The notes under the pieces are model-generated. The model searched no databases. It saw nothing but the letters and a program-made list of their open reading frames with translations, and had not been told where the DNA came from. The position numbers and the translations under genes are program-made. A stretch of DNA of 64,000 nucleotides from MGBC120314 sp051880495. Lineage in GTDB: Bacteria; Bacillota; Clostridia; Lachnospirales; Lachnospiraceae. Of this stretch, positions 25,364 through 32,485 are shown in pieces. The DNA lies in assembly GCA_051880495.1 (NCBI GenBank), contig JBJEOB010000164.1, positions 1 to 64,000 on the forward strand, in the 5' to 3' direction. The first letter of the stretch is position 1, and every line of letters begins with the position of its first letter.

Positions 25364-25645
25364 ATGGCAGAAGAAAAAAACAAACCCAAACAGGCAATTG
25401 CGCTTGCATATGAGCCGGGAGACATGGCTCCTAAGATACTTGCAACCGGTAAAGGTGCCCTTGCAGAAAAAATAATTGAAAAGGCAAAGGAAGCTGATGT
25501 TCCGTTATACAGGGATGATAAGCTTGCTGATACTTTGTCAAGACTTGAAATAGGCGATATGATACCGCCGGAACTATATCAGGTTGTTGCTGAAATACTT
25601 GTTTTTGTTGATGAAATGGATAAATTGAAGGGGAAAGTCAGTTAA
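25364..25645 (+). CDS. FlhB C-terminal-domain-like protein (YlqH-type)
   Basis: The 93-residue protein resembles only the cytoplasmic domain of the export-switch protein FlhB. It reads AIALAYEPGDMAPKILATGKG, EADVPLYRDDKLADTL and LEIGDMIPPELYQVVAEILVFV, all FlhB-tail blocks. The self-cleaving NPTH motif and all membrane segments are absent, so it cannot act as a normal FlhB. Bacillus YlqH has the same form and position after rnhB-ylqG. A strong AAGGAGG site precedes the ATG at 25364; an apparent longer frame starts inside the previous gene and is not supported. Confidence 0.82.
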   Translation: MAEEKNKPKQAIALAYEPGDMAPKILATGKGALAEKIIEKAKEADVPLYRDDKLADTLSRLEIGDMIPPELYQVVAEILVFVDEMDKLKGKVS

Positions 25646-25648
25646 AAT

Positions 25649-25987
25649 ATGAATACACATGAGCTGGGGGCCAGGTATGAACAGATTGCTGCAGATTATC
25701 TAAAGAAATGCGGCTATAAGATTCTGTATATGAATTACAGGTGCAGATTTGGCGAAATTGATATTATTGCCAGGGATGGTTCATATCTTGTTTTTGTAGA
25801 AGTTAAATACAGAAAAAATCTAAATATGGGCAGTCCTTTAGAAGCGGTTGATATAAGAAAGCAGCAAAAAATCCGCAGAGTATGTGAATGGTTTCTGATG
25901 GAAAAGAAGCTATATGATATACCTGTCAGATTTGATGTGGTTGGAATAACCGATGATAAAGTTGAGCTGTGTAAGAATGCCTTTTAA
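25649..25987 (+). CDS. yraN: UPF0102 family protein YraN, predicted endonuclease-like
   Basis: The 112-residue protein starts ELGARYEQIAADYLKKCGYKIL and has GEIDIIARDGSYLVFVEVKYR, an acidic/lysine set like the PD-(D/E)XK nuclease fold. PLEAVDIRKQQKIRR follows. A DNA repair or processing role has been suggested for the family but not firmly shown. It begins three bases after the FlhB-like gene. Confidence 0.9.
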   Translation: MNTHELGARYEQIAADYLKKCGYKILYMNYRCRFGEIDIIARDGSYLVFVEVKYRKNLNMGSPLEAVDIRKQQKIRRVCEWFLMEKKLYDIPVRFDVVGITDDKVELCKNAF

Positions 25988-26001
25988 ATGAGGAGGTTTA
26001 A

Positions 26002-26847
26002 ATGATAAAAAAGATTGCAGGATATGATACAACAGAAATAATCGATAAAAATGATGTTAAAATCATTACATATAAAAGTCTTAATAAATATGAATGGTTA
26101 AAAAATGGGTTTTCCACGAGAACAGGCGGTGTCAGTGAGGGCTGTTTTGGCAAAATGAATCTTTCATTTACGGTCGGTGATGATGCTGATACGGTAAGAA
26201 GAAATTTTGAAATATTTGGTGAAGCATTTGGATGCACGCCGCAGAATATGGTTTATTCACACCAGACTCACACGACAAATGTTATGCGCGTAGATTCCTC
26301 GCATAAGGGTATGGGAATAATAAAAGAACGCAATTATAAAGACATTGACGGAATTGTAACCAATGAGCCGGGGTTATGCCTTGTTACGTCATATGCCGAC
26401 TGTGTTCCGCTTTATTTTGTTGATCCGGTACATAAAGCCGTTGGACTGAGCCATTCGGGATGGAGAGGTACGGTCGGCAATATATGCAGGAACACGGTAG
26501 AACTTATGAAGAGGGAATTTTCAAGTAATCCTTCAGAACTCGTCACATGCATTGGTCCGTCAATCTGTATGAACTGCTATGAAGTAAGCGAAGATGTTGC
26601 GGGGCAGTTTATGGATGCATATAATCAAAAAGAGTGCCTTGATATTGTAAAACCGAAAGAAGACGGCAAATATTTACTAAATCTTCATATGGCCAATTAT
26701 TATAACATGGTAAATTCAGGCGTTAAACCTGAAAACATTTCTATGCCGGATATATGTACCTGCTGTAACAGTGATATTTTACATTCACACAGAGCTTCAA
26801 AGGGGCACAGGGGAGGACTTTGTGCATTTTTGGAAATTTCTTTGTGA
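26002..26847 (+). CDS. pgeF: Peptidoglycan editing factor PgeF (YfiH/YlmD, laccase-domain family)
   Basis: The 281-residue protein belongs to the family once called multicopper polyphenol oxidase. PgeF is a cytoplasmic amidase-type editing enzyme that removes wrong amino acids from UDP-MurNAc precursors. The metal triad is visible: His in VYSHQTHTTNV, Cys in SYADCVPLYFVDP and His in GLSHSGWRGTVG. IGPSICMNCYEV is the final family block. AGGAGG precedes the ATG. It ends the lepB-to-pgeF gene run; the AT-rich stem at 26862-26890 downstream lacks a clear T tract. Confidence 0.9.
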   Translation: MIKKIAGYDTTEIIDKNDVKIITYKSLNKYEWLKNGFSTRTGGVSEGCFGKMNLSFTVGDDADTVRRNFEIFGEAFGCTPQNMVYSHQTHTTNVMRVDSSHKGMGIIKERNYKDIDGIVTNEPGLCLVTSYADCVPLYFVDPVHKAVGLSHSGWRGTVGNICRNTVELMKREFSSNPSELVTCIGPSICMNCYEVSEDVAGQFMDAYNQKECLDIVKPKEDGKYLLNLHMANYYNMVNSGVKPENISMPDICTCCNSDILHSHRASKGHRGGLCAFLEISL

Positions 26848-26954
26848 TAAATAGATAAATTTCGATAAAAATATATAAGATTTTTATTGATTGTACATAA
26901 TTTATACATAAATTTATACTATGATGAAATTACAAAATACTAAAGGAGCCAATT

Positions 26955-27647
26955 ATGGATCAGATATTATCTTATGAATTAGCAGAATCACTTGCACGTG
27001 ATAATGTAACTGAGTTTAAGTCTCAGGCAGATAAGTTTCGTGAATTAATGATGATGTATACATGCGCAATTAAAGAGGTCAGAACAAAGATAGAGGTACT
27101 TAGCGAGGAATTTCAGGTTAAAAGCCAGCGTAATCCCATCGGCACAATTAAGTCACGTATCAAAAGACCTATGAGCATATTTGAAAAGGCGCAGCGTAAG
27201 GGGTATGCATTAACATTTGAGTCAATCAGGGAAAACATGAACGATATCGCAGGAATCAGAGTTATATGTCCTTTTATTGAAGACATTTATGCTGTAGCAG
27301 AAATGCTTACCAATCAGGATGACATACGTATGGTTCAGATTAAGGATTATATTCAGCATCCTAAGGATAACGGATACAGAAGTCTGCATATAGTTGTTGA
27401 AGTGCCGATTTTCCTCTCTGACAGGAAAGAATATATGAAAGTTGAAGTTCAGATTAGAACTATTGCGATGGATTTCTGGGCATCACTTGAGCATCAGATA
27501 CATTACAAAAAAACTAAGGGTAAGGATGATTTGAATATTGTGAAGGAGCTTAAGGAATGTGCAGACACAATATATCAGACTGATGTTAAAATGGAGAATA
27601 TCCGCAACCGTTTAGATTATGTTGAAGATTATAATCATGTAATATAA
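26955..27647 (+). CDS. relQ: Small alarmone synthetase (RelQ/YjbM-type)
   Basis: The 230-residue single-domain (p)ppGpp synthetase makes stringent-response alarmones from GTP/GDP and ATP. RIKRPMSIFEKAQRKG is the ATP-binding block, DIAGIRVICPF and NGYRSLHIVVEV are synthetase motifs, and VEVQIRTIAMDFWASLEH ends the fold. There are no HD hydrolase, TGS or ACT domains, so it is not the long Rel enzyme. It stands alone after pgeF; TATACT (26915-26920) may be its -10 box, with no good -35. A large inverted repeat separates it from the convergent next gene. RelQ versus RelP cannot be decided here. Confidence 0.9.
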   Translation: MDQILSYELAESLARDNVTEFKSQADKFRELMMMYTCAIKEVRTKIEVLSEEFQVKSQRNPIGTIKSRIKRPMSIFEKAQRKGYALTFESIRENMNDIAGIRVICPFIEDIYAVAEMLTNQDDIRMVQIKDYIQHPKDNGYRSLHIVVEVPIFLSDRKEYMKVEVQIRTIAMDFWASLEHQIHYKKTKGKDDLNIVKELKECADTIYQTDVKMENIRNRLDYVEDYNHVI

Positions 27648-27689
27648 GAGATGGAGAAATTGAATCGCAATTTCCTAATAAATAAAAAT

Positions 27690-27877
27690 CGGGTGTCAAA
27701 AGCAAAATCTTAAATTTTTCATAGTCAGATTGCACAAAATTTATTTCTTCGTTCCAATGTGCTAAACACTGCGATGAACCTCAGCTGAGTTTCATCTCCG
27801 TAGCACATAAGTCACTCATCTAATAAATTTTGTGCAATCTGACAGATATATTTTAATGATTTTGCTTTTGACACCCG
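27690..27877. repeat. 188-bp nested inverted repeat between convergent genes (terminator-like outer stem)
   Basis: Four inverted-repeat tiers share one centre. Outer: 27690-27709 with 27858-27877, 20 bp perfect (CGGGTGTCAAAAGCAAAATC on the left). Middle: 27724-27745 with 27822-27843, 22 bp perfect. Inner: ATGTGCTA 27757-27764 with TAGCACAT 27801-27808. Apex: GATGAA (27773-27778) with TTCATC (27791-27796), enclosing the palindrome CTCAGCTGAG. The outer and middle stems are separated by 14 bases on both sides. T-rich sequence flanks both ends, so the outer stem may terminate both relQ and the convergent gene. A 148-base loop is far longer than normal for a terminator. No open reading frame or clear target duplication is present. 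Confidence 0.9.
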
Positions 27878-27885
27878 AATTTTGT

Positions 27886-28626
27886 TTATTTATTTTTCTT
27901 TGATTTACCTGACATTAAAAATATAATTACACCTAGTATAAGTACTGTCAAACCAAAACCGATGAATGTTTCGTACATTTCCATAAAAATGCTTGATTCG
28001 GTTATGGAAGATTTGACTTGCGTAAATTGTGCGCTGTCTATGATTTCAAGAAACTGTTGATTCATTTTGTCATTTTCATTTATTTCAATATCGTTAGTCT
28101 GAATAATAAAATCATAGCTGAAACCGTTCATTACGGTATGATATTTGGAAACATATACGGAGATATCACTCTTTTTATTGTGTGAATAGGTGTGAATATA
28201 TTTTGTGGTGGCATTTTCATATAAGGATATATCAATAAGAACATCATCTTCTGAATTAAAACTGTTTTTTATCTGTTCCATATAATCTGTAAAGTAATCA
28301 TCGGAAGCAACGTTATAGTCATCAACCTGACTGTTTGCGGCAACAGCAGTAACAAGAATTTCATAACTTAAATCCTCGGGGAATACATCAAGATAGATGT
28401 CATTCTGAAGATATAAATTTTGAAGCTTAACCGCATCTGTTTTTAAAATATCCAGGGCAGGACTGCCTGTTGAAACGTTTCTGGTTACGGCATACAATTC
28501 ATCAGAAACGTTTAAGATAAGATTTATTGCGGAAATTCTATATTCTTTTGTTGCACAAAGCGCAGTTACGGTAGTTGTTAAAATTATCATTGAGGTAAGA
28601 AGTATTGTTATTAATTTTTTCTTCAT
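27886..28626 (-). CDS. Exported membrane-anchored protein of unknown function
   Basis: I do not recognise this 246-residue protein. Residues 1-25 form a signal peptide (MKKKLITILL, ending TALCA). About 190 residues of predicted extracytoplasmic sequence follow. A single membrane helix near the C-terminus (FIGFGLTVLILGVIIFLMSG) and a basic tail SKKNK end it: a type I topology like a surface-tethered sensor or lipoprotein-like domain. AGGAGA lies eight bases before the start. It is the only complete - strand gene in the window, convergent with relQ and divergent from der. Base composition is like its neighbours. Confidence 0.8.
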   Translation of the reverse strand: MKKKLITILLTSMIILTTTVTALCATKEYRISAINLILNVSDELYAVTRNVSTGSPALDILKTDAVKLQNLYLQNDIYLDVFPEDLSYEILVTAVAANSQVDDYNVASDDYFTDYMEQIKNSFNSEDDVLIDISLYENATTKYIHTYSHNKKSDISVYVSKYHTVMNGFSYDFIIQTNDIEINENDKMNQQFLEIIDSAQFTQVKSSITESSIFMEMYETFIGFGLTVLILGVIIFLMSGKSKKNK

Positions 28627-28655
28627 GCTTGTTCTCTCCTTGATTTTCTTTTTAT

Positions 28656-28684
28656 TTTATAGCATAATTGTTTACAAAAATCAA
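28656..28684 (-). promoter_or_regulatory. sigma-A promoter of the - strand membrane protein
   Basis: On the - strand TTGATT (28684-28679) and TATAAA (28661-28656) have a 17-base spacer. It overlaps the der promoter on the other strand. Confidence 0.55.
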
Positions 28685-28699
28685 TTAAATTGGTATTAT
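28671..28699 (+). promoter_or_regulatory. sigma-A promoter of der-plsY-gpsA-pilZ
   Basis: TTTACA (28671-28676) and TATTAT (28694-28699) have a 17-base spacer, five of six matches each, about 36 bases before der. The -35 box of the opposing promoter lies within this spacer, so the two should compete for polymerase. Confidence 0.6.
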
Positions 28700-28734
28700 A
28701 AGAAATAGTTTGAATATTTTAAGGAGAAAAAGTT

Positions 28735-30066
28735 ATGAGCAAACCTGTTGTTGCAATTGTTGGACGACCTAATGTTGGAAAGTCAACATTGTTTAATGCA
28801 CTTGCTGGAGAACAGATTTCAATCGTTAAAGATACTCCGGGCATAACCAGAGATCGAATATATGCAGATGTTGAATGGCTTAATCATCAGTTTACCATGA
28901 TTGATACAGGAGGAATTGAGCCGGACAGCAAAGATATTATTTTATCGCAGATGAGAGAACAGGCAGAGATTGCAATCGCAACCGCTGATGTTATTATTTT
29001 TATTGTTGATGTAAGGCAGGGTCTTGTGGATGCTGACGGTAAGGTCGCCGATATGTTAAGACGTTCTAAAAAACCTGTTATTCTTGCAGTTAACAAGGTA
29101 GATAATTTTGATAAATTCATGCCGGATGTTTATGAGTTTTATAACCTTGGCATTGGCGAACCGATTCCTGTTTCGGCAGCTTCAAGACTGGGTATTGGAG
29201 AACTTCTCGATGAGGTAATTTCACATTTTAGTAAGGAACAGCTCGAGGATGATTCTGAGGATGACAGACCAAGGGTTGCCATAGTAGGTAAGCCGAATGT
29301 AGGAAAGTCTTCAATTATCAATAAGCTGGTCGGCTCTAACAGAGTTATTGTTTCCGATATTGCCGGAACTACAAGGGATGCCATTGACACGGAGGTAATC
29401 CATAACGGCAAACCGTATGTTTTTATTGATACTGCCGGTCTTAGACGTAAAAATAAAATTAAGGAAGAGCTTGAGCGTTACAGCATTATAAGAACAGTTA
29501 CCGCGGTAGAACGTGCAGATGTTGTTCTTGTTGTTATAGATGCAACCGAGGGCGTTACGGAACAGGATGCCAAGATTGCCGGAATAGCACATGAGCGTGG
29601 CAAGGGCGTTATCATTGTTGTTAACAAATGGGATGCCATTGAGAAAAATGACAAGACTATATATGAGCACACGAAGAAGATTCAGGAAGTCCTTTCGTTT
29701 ATGTCATATGCTGAGATTATGTTTGTTTCAGCTCAGACAGGGCAGAGACTTCCAAAGATGTTTGATTTAATAGATACGGTCATTGAAACCCAGAATATGA
29801 GAATTGCCACAGGTGTTCTTAATGAAATCCTTACCGAAGCAGTTGCCATGCAGCAGCCGCCTTCTGATAAGGGTAAAAGACTTAAACTTTTCTATATTAC
29901 GCAGGTTTCGGTTAAACCGCCTACATTCGTAATTTTCGTAAATGACAAAGAACTGATGCATTTTTCGTATACAAGATATATAGAGAACAAAATCAGAGAT
30001 ACATTTGGATTCAGAGGAACATCTTTGCGTTTTATAATACGTGAAAGAAAGGAAAAGGAACAGTAA
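28735..30066 (+). CDS. der: Ribosome biogenesis GTPase Der (EngA)
   Basis: The 443-residue protein has two tandem GTPase domains and a KH-like C-terminus and is essential for 50S assembly. Domain 1 has GRPNVGKSTLFN, DTPGITRDR and NKVD; domain 2 (about 179) has GKPNVGKSSIIN, DTAGLRRKNK and NKWD. AAGGAG precedes the ATG. The stop overlaps the plsY ATG by one base. Confidence 0.97.
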   Translation: MSKPVVAIVGRPNVGKSTLFNALAGEQISIVKDTPGITRDRIYADVEWLNHQFTMIDTGGIEPDSKDIILSQMREQAEIAIATADVIIFIVDVRQGLVDADGKVADMLRRSKKPVILAVNKVDNFDKFMPDVYEFYNLGIGEPIPVSAASRLGIGELLDEVISHFSKEQLEDDSEDDRPRVAIVGKPNVGKSSIINKLVGSNRVIVSDIAGTTRDAIDTEVIHNGKPYVFIDTAGLRRKNKIKEELERYSIIRTVTAVERADVVLVVIDATEGVTEQDAKIAGIAHERGKGVIIVVNKWDAIEKNDKTIYEHTKKIQEVLSFMSYAEIMFVSAQTGQRLPKMFDLIDTVIETQNMRIATGVLNEILTEAVAMQQPPSDKGKRLKLFYITQVSVKPPTFVIFVNDKELMHFSYTRYIENKIRDTFGFRGTSLRFIIRERKEKEQ

Positions 30067-30719
30067 TGGAACGAGTTATTTGTGTTTTGATTGGATATGT
30101 TTTTGGTTTATTTCAGACAGCATATTTTTATGGAAAGGCGCATGGTATTGATATAAGGGAGCATGGAAGCGGCAATTCAGGAACGACAAATGCTTTAAGA
30201 GTACTTGGTAAAAAGGCAGGTCTTATCGTACTGTTGGGAGACTGCTTAAAATGTATGGCCGCAGTATGGATTGTAAGGCTTGTATTTGGAGGAAGTCATC
30301 CGGATACCATTTACCTTTTATGTTTATATGCCGGTGCAGGTGCAATACTTGGACATAACTATCCGTTCTATATGGGATTTAAGGGTGGAAAAGGTATAGC
30401 AGCCACTGCAGGACTTATCTTGTCATTTCATCCTTATTTTATTGTAACGGGTGTGCTGCTTTTCTTTGGAACATTTTTTATTACACATTATGTTTCACTC
30501 GGTTCACTTTTAGTTTATGCAGGATTTATGATTCAGATGCTATACTGCGGACAGACCGGTTTTTTTGCAGGCATGACTCAGATGCAGCTATATGAATTAT
30601 ATGCAATTACAGCATTTCTGACGATTTTAGCTTATTGGAAGCATCGTGAAAATATTGTAAGACTCATACATGGAAATGAGCGTAAGACATATATTTTTAA
30701 GAAAAATAAAGTAGATTAA
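30066..30719 (+). CDS. plsY: Glycerol-3-phosphate acyltransferase PlsY
   Basis: The 217-residue membrane enzyme uses the acyl phosphate made by PlsX to acylate glycerol 3-phosphate. It has about five hydrophobic helices. REHGSGNSGTTNALRVLGKKAG and GHNYPFYMGFKGGKGIAATAG are the catalytic loops (motifs GSGNSGTTNALR and GFKGGKGIA). It lies in one unit with gpsA, which supplies glycerol 3-phosphate, a functional pairing common in Firmicutes. Confidence 0.95.
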   Translation: MERVICVLIGYVFGLFQTAYFYGKAHGIDIREHGSGNSGTTNALRVLGKKAGLIVLLGDCLKCMAAVWIVRLVFGGSHPDTIYLLCLYAGAGAILGHNYPFYMGFKGGKGIAATAGLILSFHPYFIVTGVLLFFGTFFITHYVSLGSLLVYAGFMIQMLYCGQTGFFAGMTQMQLYELYAITAFLTILAYWKHRENIVRLIHGNERKTYIFKKNKVD

Positions 30720-30740
30720 TATAAGACAGAGGAAATTATT

Positions 30741-31757
30741 ATGGCAAAAATTAGTGTTTTAGGTGCCGGAAGCTGGGGAACAGCGCTTGCCCTTTTATTA
30801 AATAATAACGGACACGACGTTACAATCTGGTCTATTCTTCCACAGGAAATAGAACAGCTAAAGGTTGCGCATGAAAATACAAGATGTCTTCCGGGTGTAA
30901 AAATACCTGAGAGTATTACATTAACGGCGGATGCTTCACTCGCAACATCGGATAAGGATGTTCTTGTTATGGCGGTTGCTTCTCCTTATGTGAGAAAGAC
31001 TGCACATCATCTTAAGGATTATATTAAAGACGGACAGATTATAGTTAATGTTGCGAAGGGTATTGAAGAAGAAACTTTAATGACCCTGACGGCAGTTATT
31101 GAAGAAGAAATTCCGTGTGCAAATGTTACTGTTTTATCAGGCCCGAGCCATGCCGAGGAGGTAGGAAGAGGACTGCCTACAACCTGTGTTGTTGGTGCTA
31201 AAGACCGTGAAACAGCGGAATATCTGCAGAACATTTTTATGTCGGAAGTATTTCGTGTTTATACAAGTCCTGATATTATCGGAATTGAGCTTGGCGGTGC
31301 TTTAAAAAATGTTATTGCACTTGCAGCCGGAATTGCTGATGGAATTGGCTATGGTGATAATACCAAGGCTGCACTTATTACGAGAGGTATGTATGAGATT
31401 GCAAAGCTTGGAATCGCAATGGGCGGCAAGCTTGAAACGTTTACGGGACTTACAGGTATAGGTGATCTTATTGTTACATGTGCAAGTATGCACAGCCGTA
31501 ACCGCAGGGCAGGAATTCTTATAGGACAGGGTAAGTCATATGAAGAAGCAATGAAGGAAGTTAATATGGTTGTTGAGGGCGTTTATGCGGCTAAGGCGGC
31601 AAAGAAGCTTTCTGAAAAATACAATGTTGACCTTCCAATCGTTAATGAAGTAAATAAGATTTTGTTTGAAGGAAGTAAACCGGAAGAAGCAGTGAAGGAA
31701 TTAATGCTTAGGGATAAAAAACTCGAAAGCCAGAACCACGAGTGGAACCAGATATAG
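30741..31757 (+). CDS. gpsA: Glycerol-3-phosphate dehydrogenase [NAD(P)+]
   Basis: The 338-residue enzyme reduces dihydroxyacetone phosphate to glycerol 3-phosphate for phospholipid synthesis. The Rossmann loop is VLGAGSWGTALALLL at the N-terminus. LSGPSHAEEVGRGLPT, IGIELGGALKNVIALAAG and FTGLTGIGDLIVTC are family blocks with the catalytic lysine in LGGALKNV. It is between plsY and the PilZ gene. Confidence 0.97.
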   Translation: MAKISVLGAGSWGTALALLLNNNGHDVTIWSILPQEIEQLKVAHENTRCLPGVKIPESITLTADASLATSDKDVLVMAVASPYVRKTAHHLKDYIKDGQIIVNVAKGIEEETLMTLTAVIEEEIPCANVTVLSGPSHAEEVGRGLPTTCVVGAKDRETAEYLQNIFMSEVFRVYTSPDIIGIELGGALKNVIALAAGIADGIGYGDNTKAALITRGMYEIAKLGIAMGGKLETFTGLTGIGDLIVTCASMHSRNRRAGILIGQGKSYEEAMKEVNMVVEGVYAAKAAKKLSEKYNVDLPIVNEVNKILFEGSKPEEAVKELMLRDKKLESQNHEWNQI

Positions 31758-31768
31758 GAGATGTATTT

Positions 31769-32419
31769 GTGAAATTAACTGAAGCTGAAGTTGGAAAATC
31801 AATTAGTGTTACATTAGTTACCGAAGGAAAAACACTTAATTTTAATTCATTTGTTACGGCTGTATTGGATGACTCCATTCTTATTGAACCTATCACGGAG
31901 GATGAGAAGACAATCGGCTTTAATAATCGTAAGGTAAATGTTGTTTATATTGCAGAGGAGACGAAGCCGTATATATGGCTGAATGTCGAAATTCGTCTTG
32001 TTAAATACAATGACCAGGTATATCATCAGCTTATTACAGATGGTCCCGGCACTAAATTCAACAGAAGACGTTCGTTCAGACAGTATGTTGGTATTGAAGG
32101 CATGGTAAACAATGTAAATGAAACTTTTAGTGTTATAATTAAGGATGTAAGTGCCAACGGATGTTCATTTGTTACAAATCAGGAACTGGAAATCGGAGGA
32201 AGAGTAATTGTTTCTTTTTCTTCCGATGAGGAAAATTTTGTTATCAGAACAATGATTATCAGAAAACTTGAAATTGAAGAAACCGGTAAAATTGTTTACG
32301 GCTGCGAAACTGCTGTGCCTAATCATAAAATAGAGAAGTTTGTTTCCGACCGGCAGAGAAAAGATATGCAGCGAAGAAGTGCACCGGCAGTTAATCGAAG
32401 CCAATCTAATGAAAAATAA
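31769..32419 (+). CDS. PilZ domain protein, predicted cyclic-di-GMP receptor
   Basis: The 216-residue protein has an N-terminal YcgR-N-like barrel (about 1-90) and a C-terminal PilZ domain (about 95-205). Cyclic-di-GMP ligands are visible: an RxxxR-type motif in NRRRSFRQ (about R100 and R104) and DVSANGCSF (DxSxxG, about 126-131). A charged tail follows (QRKDMQRRSAP). Relatives slow flagellar motors or tune adhesion; no target can be named here. The GTG at 31769 is chosen because TAGGAGATG lies seven bases upstream; a GTG at 31742 would overlap gpsA by 16 bases without a ribosome site. Confidence 0.85.
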   Translation: MKLTEAEVGKSISVTLVTEGKTLNFNSFVTAVLDDSILIEPITEDEKTIGFNNRKVNVVYIAEETKPYIWLNVEIRLVKYNDQVYHQLITDGPGTKFNRRRSFRQYVGIEGMVNNVNETFSVIIKDVSANGCSFVTNQELEIGGRVIVSFSSDEENFVIRTMIIRKLEIEETGKIVYGCETAVPNHKIEKFVSDRQRKDMQRRSAPAVNRSQSNEK

Positions 32420-32427
32420 AATAATAT

Positions 32428-32458
32428 GTAATATTTATTAACCCCTTCCACATATATT
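32428..32458 (+). promoter_or_regulatory. Sigma-E-type sporulation promoter of spoIVA
   Basis: GTAATATT (32428-32435) matches the Bacillus sigma-E -35 pattern, and CATATATT (32451-32458) matches six of eight bases of CATACAAT after a 15-base spacer. spoIVA is a classic sigma-E gene. The predicted start, near 32465, lies in the loop of the hairpin at 32440-32480, so the sporulation transcript would lack its 5' arm. Confidence 0.6.
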
Positions 32459-32485
32459 TTGAATAAATATGGAAGGGGTTATTTT
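32440..32485 (+). terminator. Hairpin between pilZ and spoIVA that contains the spoIVA ribosome site
   Basis: AACCCCTTCC (32440-32449) pairs perfectly with GGAAGGGGTT (32471-32480) around a 21-base loop, followed by ATTTTAT. It probably terminates or attenuates the der-to-pilZ transcript, though the T tract is weak. The 3' arm holds AAGGGG, the only candidate ribosome site for spoIVA. Confidence 0.65.

Noticed and set aside
26862..26890. AT-rich 11-bp inverted repeat after pgeF as a terminator
   Set aside because: The stem has almost no G-C pairs and no following T run, so I could not support termination, although pgeF and relQ probably are separate units.
27724..27843. Insertion sequence or transposon with terminal inverted repeats
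   Set aside because: There are perfect 22-bp arms but no transposase, and the flanks (CATA and AGAT) show no clear target duplication; kept only as one hypothesis.
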